Source: an uncultured Limnohabitans sp.
GTDB lineage: Bacteria; Pseudomonadota; Gammaproteobacteria; Burkholderiales; Burkholderiaceae_C
Direction: 5' to 3'
Length of the DNA stretch: 17,623 nt
Assembly: GCA_937928195.1 (NCBI GenBank)
Contig: CALEYZ010000057.1
Span: 1 to 17,623, forward strand
Of the stretch, positions 6,668 to 14,161 are shown in pieces. The notes under the pieces are model-generated. The model did no database searches. It was not told where the DNA came from and worked only from the letters and a program-made list of their open reading frames with translations. The first letter of the stretch is position 1, and every line of letters starts with the position of its first letter. The translations under genes and the position numbers were made by a program.

Positions 6668-7413
6668 CAGTGCGCCAGAATTTTGGACAAGAAGTCTTGG
6701 GTGCGTTCGTTCTTCGGATTGGCAAAGAACTCGGTGGCGGTGTTTTGCTCCACGATTTGACCTTGGTCCATGAAGATCACTCGATCGGCCACCGAGCGGG
6801 CAAAGCCCATCTCGTGCGTGACGCAGATCATGGTGATGCCTTGGTTGGCCAACTCCACCATCACGTCCAGCACTTCGTTGATCATCTCGGGGTCGAGCGC
6901 CGAAGTGGGCTCATCAAACAACATGATTTTGGGTGTGAGGCACAAAGAACGTGCAATGGCCACGCGCTGCTGCTGACCGCCCGACAACTGCAAGGGGTAT
7001 TTGTTGGCTTGTTCGGCAATGCGCACGCGCTTGAGTTGTTGCATGGCGCGCTCTTCAGCTTCGGCCTTGGGCACATTGCCCACCCACATGGGGGCCAGTG
7101 TCAGGTTTTCCAGCACGGTGAGGTGAGGGAATAAATTGAACTGCTGGAACACCATGCCCACTTGGCGGCGCACCGCTTCAATGGACTTGACATCGTCAGT
7201 CAGTTCAGTGCCGTCTACGGTCAGGGTGCCTGCTTGGTGCACTTCCAAACGGTTGATGCAGCGGATCAAGGTACTTTTGCCAGAGCCAGAAGGACCGCAC
7301 ACCACGATGCGTTCGCCTTTGGCCACCGACAAGTCAATGTCGCGCAACACGTGGAACTCGCCGTACCACTTGTTGACTTTAGAAAATTCGATGATGGGAC
7401 TTGAGGTACTCAC
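6667..7413 (-). CDS. aapP: General L-amino acid ABC transporter, ATP-binding protein
   Basis: The ATPase subunit (248 residues) of a polar amino-acid importer, working at the cytoplasmic face with AapQ and AapM. Walker A GPSGSGKST is at 40-48, the Q-loop at Q90 in VFQQFNLFPH, and the ABC signature LSGGQQQR at 143-150. Walker B IMLFDEP ends at E168, followed by the D-loop SALD, and the H-loop is H200 in VTHEMGFA. The closest style is AapP/GlnQ. It starts with GTG at 7413, one base after the AapM stop, and a GGAGA ribosome-binding site lies inside the end of aapM. It is the last transporter gene: a strong terminator follows its stop, although the phosphatase frame begins at the same point. Confidence 0.95.
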   Translation of the reverse strand: MSTSSPIIEFSKVNKWYGEFHVLRDIDLSVAKGERIVVCGPSGSGKSTLIRCINRLEVHQAGTLTVDGTELTDDVKSIEAVRRQVGMVFQQFNLFPHLTVLENLTLAPMWVGNVPKAEAEERAMQQLKRVRIAEQANKYPLQLSGGQQQRVAIARSLCLTPKIMLFDEPTSALDPEMINEVLDVMVELANQGITMICVTHEMGFARSVADRVIFMDQGQIVEQNTATEFFANPKNERTQDFLSKILAH

Positions 7414-7414
7414 T

Positions 7415-8533
7415 TCACTGTCTCCGTGTTCCAGTATTCAGATGGGATTCCAGCCATTGGCTGTAGCGTGACATCGCAAAGCATGCGATGAAGTAAATGG
7501 CGGCCACAAACAATTGGCCTTCAATGAAAAACTTGCGCCAGTCGGCATCGCCCAGCGCCAATTGCACCGCGCCTGTCAGGTCGTACAAACTCACAATGGT
7601 GACCAAGGACGTGTCTTTGAAGGCACCGATGAAGGTGTTCACAATGGCGGGCACCACCAAACGCAAGGCTTGGGGCAGCACAATCATGCGTTGGATTTGC
7701 CAGTAACTCATGCCCAGGGAATGCGCCGCTTCAACTTGACCTTTGGGCAAAGCCTGCAAGCCACCGCGAATCACTTCGGCCAGGTAAGCCGCCGTGAACA
7801 GTGTCATGCCAATGAGCACCCGCACCAGCACATCGATCTTGGCGCCTTGCGGCATGAACAAAGGCAAGATGAACGAGGCCATGAACAGCACAGAAATGAG
7901 GGGCACGCCGCGCACAAACTCGACAAACACCACGCACAAAGTGCGAATGGCGGGTAAGTCAGATTGACGTCCCAGGGCCAACAAAATGGCCAAAGGAAAC
8001 GCGACGACCAAGCTGACGCTGGCCAACAGCAAGGTGAGGGGCAAGCCACCCCAACGCGCTGTTTCAATGGTGGACAGGCCGGCAAAGCCGCCGTACATCA
8101 GGGCAAAGAAGAAGGCGTAAACCACCACCCATGCCACAGCCAATGCAGGACGCCAGAAAGCGCGCAAGCAAGACACCACCAGCAATACCACCAAGACGGC
8201 ACTGGCCACCAAGGGTCGCCATTGCTCTTCAAACGGGTAGCGACCAAACAAGATGAGTCGGCCTTTTTCGGCCACCACACCCCAGCACGCACCCACCCCA
8301 TGTGCCGCACGGCAGGCCGCGTTGTCGGCATTGGGAATGGCATACCAAATGGTCCAGTTGAAGATGGGCGGAATGGCCCACACCAAGATGCCTAAAAAGA
8401 CAAGGGTGAGCAGGCTGTTAACGGGGCCATCAAAGAAGCCACGCTGAATCCAGGCCCAAGCGCCAGACTCACTGACGGGTGGGCGGCGCGCTTCGATGGT
8501 TTCGAAATGTTGTTGATAACCGGTGTTTTGCAT
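7415..8533 (-). CDS. aapM: General L-amino acid ABC transporter, permease AapM
   Basis: An inner-membrane permease of the HisM/AapM family, 372 residues. The first segment lies near 40-58, followed by a periplasmic-type loop with CWGVVAEKGRLILFGRYPF, a hallmark of AapM-type proteins. A cluster of membrane helices follows, with the binding-protein-dependent transport region in the second half. The EAA coupling motif is EAAHSLGMSYWQIQRMIVLP, which contacts AapP. Two adjacent ATGs are possible. 8533 is chosen because AAGGA lies 6 nt upstream, against only 3 nt for 8536. The start overlaps the AapQ stop, so the two permeases are translationally coupled. A longer in-frame reading up to 8632 would overlap aapQ extensively and is unlikely. 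Confidence 0.94.
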   Translation of the reverse strand: MQNTGYQQHFETIEARRPPVSESGAWAWIQRGFFDGPVNSLLTLVFLGILVWAIPPIFNWTIWYAIPNADNAACRAAHGVGACWGVVAEKGRLILFGRYPFEEQWRPLVASAVLVVLLVVSCLRAFWRPALAVAWVVVYAFFFALMYGGFAGLSTIETARWGGLPLTLLLASVSLVVAFPLAILLALGRQSDLPAIRTLCVVFVEFVRGVPLISVLFMASFILPLFMPQGAKIDVLVRVLIGMTLFTAAYLAEVIRGGLQALPKGQVEAAHSLGMSYWQIQRMIVLPQALRLVVPAIVNTFIGAFKDTSLVTIVSLYDLTGAVQLALGDADWRKFFIEGQLFVAAIYFIACFAMSRYSQWLESHLNTGTRRQ

Positions 8534-9708
8534 CATCGGTCCTTGATTCGCACACGGCGGTTGTAAATGTTCATGGCAGCCGAAGTGAGCAAGCTCAGGC
8601 TCAAATAAATGAGCATGACCAAGGCAATGCACTCAATGGCGCGACCCGTTTGGTTCAGGGCGGTAGAACTGATGGACACCAAATCGGGGTAGCCCACGGC
8701 CACAGCCAGAGAAGAGTTTTTGATCAGGTTCAGATACTGACTGGTGAGTGGCGGAATGATCACGCGCATGGCTTGCGGCAATTGAATCAGGCGCAACTCT
8801 TGGGTGCGCTTCAGGCCCAAAGCCACAGCGGCTTCATGTTGACCAAACGACACAGACTGAATGCCTGCGCGCACCACTTCGGCAATGTAGCCAGAGGTGT
8901 ATACCGTCAGGCCAATCAGCAAGGTGAGGTACTCGGGGGTGACAGAGCCACCGCCCACCACGTTGATCTCGGTCACTTCAGGAATGTCGATTTCACTGGG
9001 TGCGCCGCCAATGAGCCAGCCCACCACACCACACAAGAGCATCAAACCCAAGCCAGGCAAGAACGAGGGCTTGGTGTGGCCGGTGGCTTCAAAGTGCTGC
9101 TTGACGTGACGTGCCCAGAACTTCCAAGCACCAACGCCCACACACAGGCCAATGAGGGTGCCCCAATGGCCTGGTTCCCACACTGGCAAAGGATATTGCA
9201 AACCATTCTTGCTGAAGAAGACACCTGCCAAGGGTTTCAAGGGTGCTTCGATGGGCGGCAACAACTCGGTCATGGCGAAGTACCACATGAAGAGTTGCAG
9301 CAGCAAAGGAATGTTGCGAGTGATTTCAACGTAACTGGTGCACAGAGATTTGACCAAGGTGTTTTTGGTCAGGCGGCCAATGCCGATCAGGGTGCCCAAA
9401 ATGGTGGCCATGACCAAGCCCACCAGTGCCACACGCAAAGTGTTACTCAGGCCAATGACATAGGCCATGAGGTAGCTTTGCGATGAATCGAATTCAATGA
9501 GGCTCTCGCCAATGCCGAAACCAGCCGGTTGGAGAAAGAAATCAAAACCACTTTGAATGCCCCGCGCGCGCATGTTGGCGAACGTGTTGGACATCAAATA
9601 GCCTACGGCCAAGACAAGTACCAAGATCGCAAGGATTTGATACACCAGCCCGCGGAAGGCTTGGCTGCGCCAAGACCACTGACGTTTGGGAGGAGGAGGG
9701 GTGCTCAT
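8533..9708 (-). CDS. aapQ: General L-amino acid ABC transporter, permease AapQ
   Basis: A 391-residue inner-membrane permease that pairs with AapM. The N-terminus is short and basic (STPPPPKRQWSWR), followed by a helix near 21-37. The core permease region begins with SYLMAYVIGLSNTLRVALVG near residue 78 and continues with SYVEITRNIPLLLQLFMWYF. A long central insertion (about 160-245) with two further hydrophobic stretches is usual for AapQ compared with shorter HisQ permeases. The EAA motif is EAAVALGLKRTQELRLIQLP. The start at 9708 has no recognisable Shine-Dalgarno; the sequence before it is CGGTCTATTCTC, directly after a GC-rich hairpin. This may lower translation relative to aapJ. Confidence 0.94.
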   Translation of the reverse strand: MSTPPPPKRQWSWRSQAFRGLVYQILAILVLVLAVGYLMSNTFANMRARGIQSGFDFFLQPAGFGIGESLIEFDSSQSYLMAYVIGLSNTLRVALVGLVMATILGTLIGIGRLTKNTLVKSLCTSYVEITRNIPLLLQLFMWYFAMTELLPPIEAPLKPLAGVFFSKNGLQYPLPVWEPGHWGTLIGLCVGVGAWKFWARHVKQHFEATGHTKPSFLPGLGLMLLCGVVGWLIGGAPSEIDIPEVTEINVVGGGSVTPEYLTLLIGLTVYTSGYIAEVVRAGIQSVSFGQHEAAVALGLKRTQELRLIQLPQAMRVIIPPLTSQYLNLIKNSSLAVAVGYPDLVSISSTALNQTGRAIECIALVMLIYLSLSLLTSAAMNIYNRRVRIKDR

Positions 9709-9717
9709 GAGAATAGA

Positions 9718-9740
9718 CCGGCCCGCACGAGGCGGGCCGG
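9718..9740 (-). other. GC-rich intercistronic hairpin between aapJ and aapQ
   Basis: CCGGCCCGC (9718-9726) and GCGGGCCGG (9732-9740) form a perfect 9-bp GC stem with a 5-nt loop, ending about 9 nt before the aapQ start. On the minus strand it is followed by TCTATTCTC, not a proper U-tract. It is best read as a leaky terminator or 3' stabiliser. Such hairpins after binding-protein genes commonly give more binding protein than permease. The whole 95-bp gap (9709-9803) contains no other gene. Confidence 0.6.
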
Positions 9741-9803
9741 AAGTCTTTGATTTAAAAAGTTTTCCTCATGGAGGAGAACACAAAGATCAGATCAAGCGAT
9801 TGA

Positions 9804-10850
9804 TCAGCGAACTGGAGGGGCATACATGATGCCGCCTTTGTTCCACTGGTTGTTCAAACCACGTGGCAGTTTCAAGGTGGACTTGGGACCCACATTGCGT
9901 TCGAAGATTTCGCCGTAGTTGCCCACAGCTTTGATGGCACGGTAAGCCCAGTCGCGGTCCAAGCCCAACAACTTGCCGGTGTCTTCGGAAGTGCCCAAGA
10001 TGCGTTGCACGACGGGGTCAGTGCTGCTGCCTTTGAGTTGGTCGATGTTGGCTTGAGTGATGCCATATTCTTCAGCTTCGATCAAAGCGTAGGTCACCCA
10101 TTTCACAATGGCGAAGAACTCGTCGTCACCACGGCGCACGCTGGGGCCAAGAGGTTCTTTAGAGATGAGTTCTGGCAAGATCAGGTGATCATCAGGGTTG
10201 GTCGCTTCTTTGTTACGCACAGAAGCCAAACCAGAGGCGTCTGTGGTGTAAGCCTGGCAACGGCCTGCGAAGTAAGCCTTGTTGGTGGCTTCTTGTGTGT
10301 CAAACACGACAGGCTTGATGTTGAGCTTCATGACTTTGGAGTAGTCATTCAAGTTCTTCTCAGTGGTGGTGCCAGATTGCACGCACACTGTGGCGCCTTT
10401 GAGCTTGGTGGCGCTGGTGATTTTGGATTTCTTGGGAACCATGAAGCCTTGGCCGTCATAGTAGGTGGTGCCTGTGAAGTGCAAGCCCAAAGAAGCATCG
10501 CGGTTCAGTGTCCAAGTGGTGTTGCGTGACAAGATGTCGATCTCACCGGCTTGCAACACGGCAAAACGCTGCGCAGCGTTCAGGGGGGTGTATTTGATTT
10601 TGTTGGCGTCGCCCATGACGGTAGCGGCCACAGCTTTACAGATGTCAATGTCCAAACCAGACCAAACGCCTTGGCTGTCAGCAGCCGCAAAACCTGGCAG
10701 GCTGGGGTTTACGCCGCAGTTCAAAGTACCGCGTGCCTTCATGGCATCGATGGTTTTGCCAGCGAAAGCGGGTGTGGCCAAAGAGCCGAGCAATGCCAAA
10801 GCCGCAGTGGCCAGCAGGGGGCGTTGAATCAATTTCCGAATGGATTTCAT
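9804..10850 (-). CDS. aapJ: General L-amino acid ABC transporter, periplasmic binding protein
   Basis: A 348-residue periplasmic solute-binding protein of family 3 (AapJ type). The Sec signal peptide spans residues 1-30: a basic start (KSIRKLIQR), a hydrophobic core LLATAALALLGSLA, and a signal peptidase I site after AFA. The mature protein opens with KTIDAMKARGTLNCGVN and continues with GLDIDICKAVAA, a typical substrate-binding beginning. AGEIDILSRNTTWTLNRD contains an Arg/Thr region used for amino-acid carboxylate binding in the family. The C-terminal part (GNYGEIFERNVG) is characteristic of AapJ rather than GlnH/HisJ. The ribosome-binding site is GGAG, 7 nt upstream of the ATG. It is the first gene of the aap operon; the ligand is probably a broad range of L-amino acids. 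Confidence 0.95.
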   Translation of the reverse strand: MKSIRKLIQRPLLATAALALLGSLATPAFAGKTIDAMKARGTLNCGVNPSLPGFAAADSQGVWSGLDIDICKAVAATVMGDANKIKYTPLNAAQRFAVLQAGEIDILSRNTTWTLNRDASLGLHFTGTTYYDGQGFMVPKKSKITSATKLKGATVCVQSGTTTEKNLNDYSKVMKLNIKPVVFDTQEATNKAYFAGRCQAYTTDASGLASVRNKEATNPDDHLILPELISKEPLGPSVRRGDDEFFAIVKWVTYALIEAEEYGITQANIDQLKGSSTDPVVQRILGTSEDTGKLLGLDRDWAYRAIKAVGNYGEIFERNVGPKSTLKLPRGLNNQWNKGGIMYAPPVR

Positions 10851-11042
10851 GGACTAGCTCCGAAAGTGAGAAAAACACATTTTGCATGAAAAAATGCCGA
10901 TAAAACTGCGGGTAAGTGCTGACGTCCCTTCGCTCAAATCTTCGGTGGCCCCAAGATTGGGCATCTTGAAAGGCCTGCCCCAAGCAAGTGCCCCACTGTG
11001 TTGGACCGATGTCACAATCTCCCCAAAAAGTTGCATAGAACC
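10851..11042. promoter_or_regulatory. Divergent aapJ / ybaK-like promoter region
   Basis: A 192-bp non-coding gap serving the aap operon (leftward) and the deacylase gene (rightward). It holds an 8-bp direct repeat GCCCCAAG at 10948-10955 and 10977-10984, and a small inverted repeat CAAGAT/ATCTTG at 10952-10957 and 10963-10968. No convincing sigma-70 pair was found, and no good sigma-54 GG-N10-GC element. The repeats are candidates for regulator binding but are short enough to be chance. Confidence 0.45.
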
Positions 11043-11528
11043 ATGGCAAAACACGTTTCAGAAACCCCAGCCACTCAGTGGTTAAAGCAAAAAAAAGTTT
11101 CATACACCGAGCATCCCTATGACTATGTGGACCATGGGGGTACGGCAGAGTCGTCCAAACAATTGGGTGTGCCCGAGCATGAGGTGGTCAAAACCTTGGT
11201 GATGCAGGATGAAAACGGCAAAGGCTTGGTGGTGTTGATGCACGGCGATTGCAAAACCTCCACCAAAAACCTGGCGCGCCAAATTGGCCGCAAACAAGTC
11301 GAGCCCTGCAAACCCGATGTTGCTCAAAAGAACTCAGGCTACTTGGTGGGCGGTACGTCGCCTTTTGGCTTGCGCAAAGACATGCCGGTGTATGTGGAGT
11401 CCAGCATTTTGGACTTGCCCAAAATTTGGATCAATGGCGGGCGACGTGGCTTTTTGGTGGGCATTGACCCGCAAGTGCTGATCACAGAACTGGGCGCTCA
11501 GCCCGTTGAGTGCGCTTTGCCGCAGTAA
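11043..11528 (+). CDS. ybaK: YbaK/EbsC-family aminoacyl-tRNA deacylase
   Basis: A 161-residue cytoplasmic trans-editing enzyme; family members hydrolyse mischarged Cys-tRNA(Pro) or related species. Signature features are the lysine in EVVKTLVM (K50), the nucleic-acid/substrate-facing segment TSTKNLARQIG (72-82), GYLVGGTSPFG at 99-109 with the conserved Gly-x-x-x-Pro region, and INGGRRGFLV near the C-terminus. Length matches the YbaK family. The frame is open from 10998, but ATG 11043 gives the normal N-terminus. Its ribosome-binding site is weak. It is a lone gene, divergent from aapJ and convergent with the DUF2783-like gene 14 bp away. Close homologues with different tRNA preference (ProX, YeaK) cannot be fully excluded. 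Confidence 0.88.
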   Translation: MAKHVSETPATQWLKQKKVSYTEHPYDYVDHGGTAESSKQLGVPEHEVVKTLVMQDENGKGLVVLMHGDCKTSTKNLARQIGRKQVEPCKPDVAQKNSGYLVGGTSPFGLRKDMPVYVESSILDLPKIWINGGRRGFLVGIDPQVLITELGAQPVECALPQ

Positions 11529-11542
11529 GCGGCTGGCGTTAT

Positions 11543-11734
11543 TTACAGGTCTTGCAGCGCTGCTGCAATTTGCGCTTCAAAGACTTGAGGGTTGCCCAAG
11601 GCTTTGGCATTGAGCAAAGCCAGCTTCACCAAAAACAATTCTGATTTTTCAGCACCTGCTTGGTCAATGGCGGTGGCCAGTGCGTCGTACACCTGTTCCA
11701 GGCCTGCGATGTCTAAAGTGGCTTGTGAGGTCAT
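11543..11734 (-). CDS. Small DUF2783-like protein
   Basis: A 63-residue soluble protein, predicted mostly helical: two amphipathic stretches (DIAGLEQVYDALATAIDQAG and EKSELFLVKLALLNAKALG) and a final helix FEAQIAAALQDL. There is no signal peptide or metal motif. Size, sequence style and position just after an FAD-dependent oxidoreductase fit the DUF2783 family, of unknown function. ATG 11734 is preferred over longer in-frame starts, which would run back into the oxidoreductase gene. It lies 43 bp after that gene and is the last member of the long minus-strand operon. A role as accessory or stabilising partner of the oxidoreductase is inference from gene order only. Confidence 0.75.
   Translation of the reverse strand: MTSQATLDIAGLEQVYDALATAIDQAGAEKSELFLVKLALLNAKALGNPQVFEAQIAAALQDL
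11552..11568. terminator. Weak hairpin near the convergent ybaK / DUF2783 ends
   Basis: TTGCAGC (11552-11558) and GCTGCAA (11562-11568) form a 7-bp stem with a 3-nt loop, inside the last codons of the DUF2783-like gene and 24 nt past the ybaK-like stop. On the plus strand only TTT follows. It could help stop ybaK transcription but may simply reflect alanine codons. Confidence 0.25.
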
Positions 11735-11777
11735 GGGTTCAGCTTTGTCAATGTTGTTTTGATGGACGACTGTGCGC

Positions 11778-13469
11778 TCATTGCATGAGCGCCACTTGCA
11801 GGCTTTGCAGTAAACGTGCGGCATCGAGTTTGTGCCAGCGCGCGCAAATGTGCTGATCGGGTCGGAACAAATAAGCACCGCCGGCTTGAACCGCGTAGCG
11901 TTCTGCAAAACGCTGCTGTGGATCGTGCAGCGTTTGCTGGGCGCCTTCAATGTGTTTTGCTTCTGCGCTGATGGCGGTCAATTTGAGGGGCACGCCTTGC
12001 CGTTGCAGTGTGACCACCGCTTGTGAAATTGCCGGCGGCAAGCCTTGTGCATCGGCGACATAGACCAAATCAAATCCACCGCCTAAGTAGTCCAGCAAAT
12101 AGCTGTCTGTTTGAAGCTGCACATTTTGAGGCGGTGCGCCCAAGCCGGGGCCATCCGTGAACAGTGCGTTGTCATCGCAGGGACTGTTAAGCAAAGAGTG
12201 GCTGTACGCATGTGGCCGCGACGTGCGCCAGTGGTAGAGCGGTCGCACAAATTCTTGCGTGAGCGACAAAGACAACACCGCGTCGCGCAGCAACCGAAAG
12301 CCTCGGCTGGGTGGTGCCATGAAGCGTGTGCTCTTGCCCGCCTCGGTGATGATTTCTCGGGCAGCGCCCACACGCTCTGCGCTGTGGTTTTGCATGAGCT
12401 GCTCGGGCGCATGGCCTTTGACCACATAGGCCAAGTGCCAGCCCAAAGACTGCGCATCTTGGAAGGCGGTGTTGGCGCCACGCACACCAAAAATGGGCAG
12501 CAAATGCGCGGCATCGCCAGTGAACACAATGCGTTTGTGCACATAGTCGGGCAGGGTGAGGGTGCGGGCTGAGTACACTGAGTTCCAGTCCATCTCCCAA
12601 GGCTTGCCCTCAAAACCAATCATTTTGAGTTGCGCATCGATGCGTTGCTTCAGAGACTCAGGGCGCAAGGCTTCTTCGGGTGTTTCGCCGGGCGGCAGTT
12701 GATAGTCCACACGCCAGATGCCGTGCGGTTCGCGGTGCATCAGGATGGTGTTGCCGCGGTTCCAATCGGGGTCAAAGAATGCCAAGCGCTCAGTGGGGTA
12801 AGGCAGGTCGATGCGGATGTCAGCAATGACAAAGATGCTTTCAAACGACGCACCTTCGAGTTTCAAATTCAGGCTGCTGCGAATTTCAGAACGCCCACCG
12901 TCTGCGGCCACCAACCAGTCTGTTTCTAAGGTGTAAGGACCTTCAGGTGTGTCAATCTCGGCCTTCACGCCGCCTTCGATGTTCTCTGCTTTGACCAGCT
13001 TGTTGCCCCAGCGCACATCGATCAGCGGATGCGCAGCGCAGGCATCGTGCAAGTACGCTTCGAGGTACTGCTGCTGGATGTTGATCATGGGGAAGAAGCG
13101 GTCGTCGGGGTCGTGTGGTGTTTCCATGCGAAACACTTTTTGGCCGCGGTAAATCGAATTGCCACAGCGCCATGGCAAACCGTTCTCTGTGATGCGATGC
13201 GCCACGCCCACTTGCTGCAAAATTTCCATGGAGCGGCGCGTGAACACTATGGCACGCGAGCCTTGAGAGAACTGCAAATCGGCACTGACCAACACACTGG
13301 GCACGCCATGCCTTGCCAACTCAAGGGCGGTGACCATGCCGGCAGGACCCGCACCCACAATCACCACTTTGTGTTTGGCTTGCGCTTCGTTTTGGGATGC
13401 CAACCAAGGCTTGAAGACTTGGTAGGTGTAATAAATGGACGGACGAGGGCTGGTGCTGGGGGTGTGCAT
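11778..13469 (-). CDS. FAD-dependent monooxygenase / oxidoreductase (PHBH-UbiH-like)
   Basis: A 563-residue group A flavoprotein hydroxylase-like enzyme, of the type that uses NAD(P)H and O2 to hydroxylate aromatic rings. The FAD dinucleotide motif VVIVGAGPAGMVTALELARHG is at 35-55. The DG motif, which contacts FAD and NAD(P)H, is AADGGRSEIR at 188-197. The GD motif is TGDAAHLLPIFGVRGANTAFQDA at 317-339. The C-terminal 150 residues look like the thioredoxin-like extension of phenol-hydroxylase or MhpA-type enzymes, with lower similarity. The first 34 residues lack any recognised motif. ATG 13469 is chosen because it excludes 20 residues running into the upstream gene; its ribosome-binding site is weak. 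It lies between a methyltransferase gene and a DUF2783-like gene. The substrate is unknown, possibly a phenolic acid. Confidence 0.87.
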   Translation of the reverse strand: MHTPSTSPRPSIYYTYQVFKPWLASQNEAQAKHKVVIVGAGPAGMVTALELARHGVPSVLVSADLQFSQGSRAIVFTRRSMEILQQVGVAHRITENGLPWRCGNSIYRGQKVFRMETPHDPDDRFFPMINIQQQYLEAYLHDACAAHPLIDVRWGNKLVKAENIEGGVKAEIDTPEGPYTLETDWLVAADGGRSEIRSSLNLKLEGASFESIFVIADIRIDLPYPTERLAFFDPDWNRGNTILMHREPHGIWRVDYQLPPGETPEEALRPESLKQRIDAQLKMIGFEGKPWEMDWNSVYSARTLTLPDYVHKRIVFTGDAAHLLPIFGVRGANTAFQDAQSLGWHLAYVVKGHAPEQLMQNHSAERVGAAREIITEAGKSTRFMAPPSRGFRLLRDAVLSLSLTQEFVRPLYHWRTSRPHAYSHSLLNSPCDDNALFTDGPGLGAPPQNVQLQTDSYLLDYLGGGFDLVYVADAQGLPPAISQAVVTLQRQGVPLKLTAISAEAKHIEGAQQTLHDPQQRFAERYAVQAGGAYLFRPDQHICARWHKLDAARLLQSLQVALMQ

Positions 13470-13491
13470 GGTCTGCGCTGATTGCTTTGCG

Positions 13492-14136
13492 TTAGACCTT
13501 AAGCATAGCAACATACCAGTAATGAGCAATGTCCAAGGTCAAAGCATTGTTGAATTGACATTGGTCAAAAAAGGGCTGCGCTGCATCTCTTAATTGGTCA
13601 TGCGTTGGAAAATTCTTCAGCACCTCATGCGTACTGCCATCCTTGAGAGGGCGTGTTTGGTAGGTATTGCCATCGGCATCTGTGCGTGAAATAGGGGTGC
13701 TGGAGCCCGTCACGTAATTGTTGTCCAGCATGATCAAGCGGCCACTCGGTTTGAGGCATTGATGCACCGCTTTGAAAAATTCGGGGTACTCAACGAATAG
13801 CAAATGCGAGTACCAATGCGCCGCAAACACGCAATCCACAGGGCTTGCAATCTGAGGTCGATACGCATTGAGGGTCTGTGTGGCATTCAGGCCTTGAATG
13901 TTTTTGTGTTGCACCACCGCCAGTGCCCCAGCGTCGGCATCCGTGGCCGTCCATGAGGCCGCATGCGGTGCCAAACGTTCGGTCCACCATCCCGTGCCGC
14001 AGGCCAACTCCAAGACGCTGCAATGGGCAACATCGGCCTGAAGCTGCGCCACCAATTTTTTCAAATCGGTTTGGCGCTCAGGCTTGGCGTAGATGGCCTC
14101 GTACTCGGTTAATCGTTTGTTGTAGTAATCGAGCAT
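13492..14136 (-). CDS. Class I SAM-dependent methyltransferase
   Basis: A soluble 214-residue methyltransferase. SAM motif I, VLELACGTGWWTERLA, is at 41-56, the acidic motif II residue is in ATDADAGAL (near 65), and the motif IV region is VDCVFAAHWYSHL. LKPSGRLIMLDNNYV is a typical post-motif strand. The fold is that of small-molecule methyltransferases (UbiE/Methyltransf_25 type). ATG 14136 has AAGG about 7 nt upstream and gives the normal family N-terminus; a longer in-frame start at 14202 would overlap the solute-binding protein gene. It sits 25 bp after that gene and 22 bp before the FAD enzyme gene, so it is probably part of the same operon. It may act on a hydroxylated intermediate, which is inference. 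Confidence 0.85.
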   Translation of the reverse strand: MLDYYNKRLTEYEAIYAKPERQTDLKKLVAQLQADVAHCSVLELACGTGWWTERLAPHAASWTATDADAGALAVVQHKNIQGLNATQTLNAYRPQIASPVDCVFAAHWYSHLLFVEYPEFFKAVHQCLKPSGRLIMLDNNYVTGSSTPISRTDADGNTYQTRPLKDGSTHEVLKNFPTHDQLRDAAQPFFDQCQFNNALTLDIAHYWYVAMLKV

Positions 14137-14161
14137 GTTGGCCTTTTGAGGGAGTGGCGTG

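Noticed and set aside
8479..9486. Long plus-strand open frame (335 codons) opposite aapQ/aapM
   Set aside because: It is antisense to the permease genes. The translation is hydrophilic and His/Gln-rich, a mirror of membrane-protein codons, with no ribosome-binding site or motif.
9752..9769. Possible leader mini-ORF MRKTF between aapJ and aapQ
   Set aside because: No Shine-Dalgarno lies upstream (the preceding bases are CTCCTCC-like), the product has only five residues, and it has no amino-acid-run logic for attenuation.
10980..11042. Possible sigma-54 promoter upstream of aapJ (TGGGGCAC...TTGC on the minus strand)
   Set aside because: The spacing between the GG and GC elements is too short for the required GG-N10-GC arrangement.
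12083..12619. Minus-strand frame (178 codons) inside the FAD oxidoreductase gene
   Set aside because: It is an out-of-frame reading of the flavoprotein gene, Cys/Pro/Arg-rich and without a family signature.
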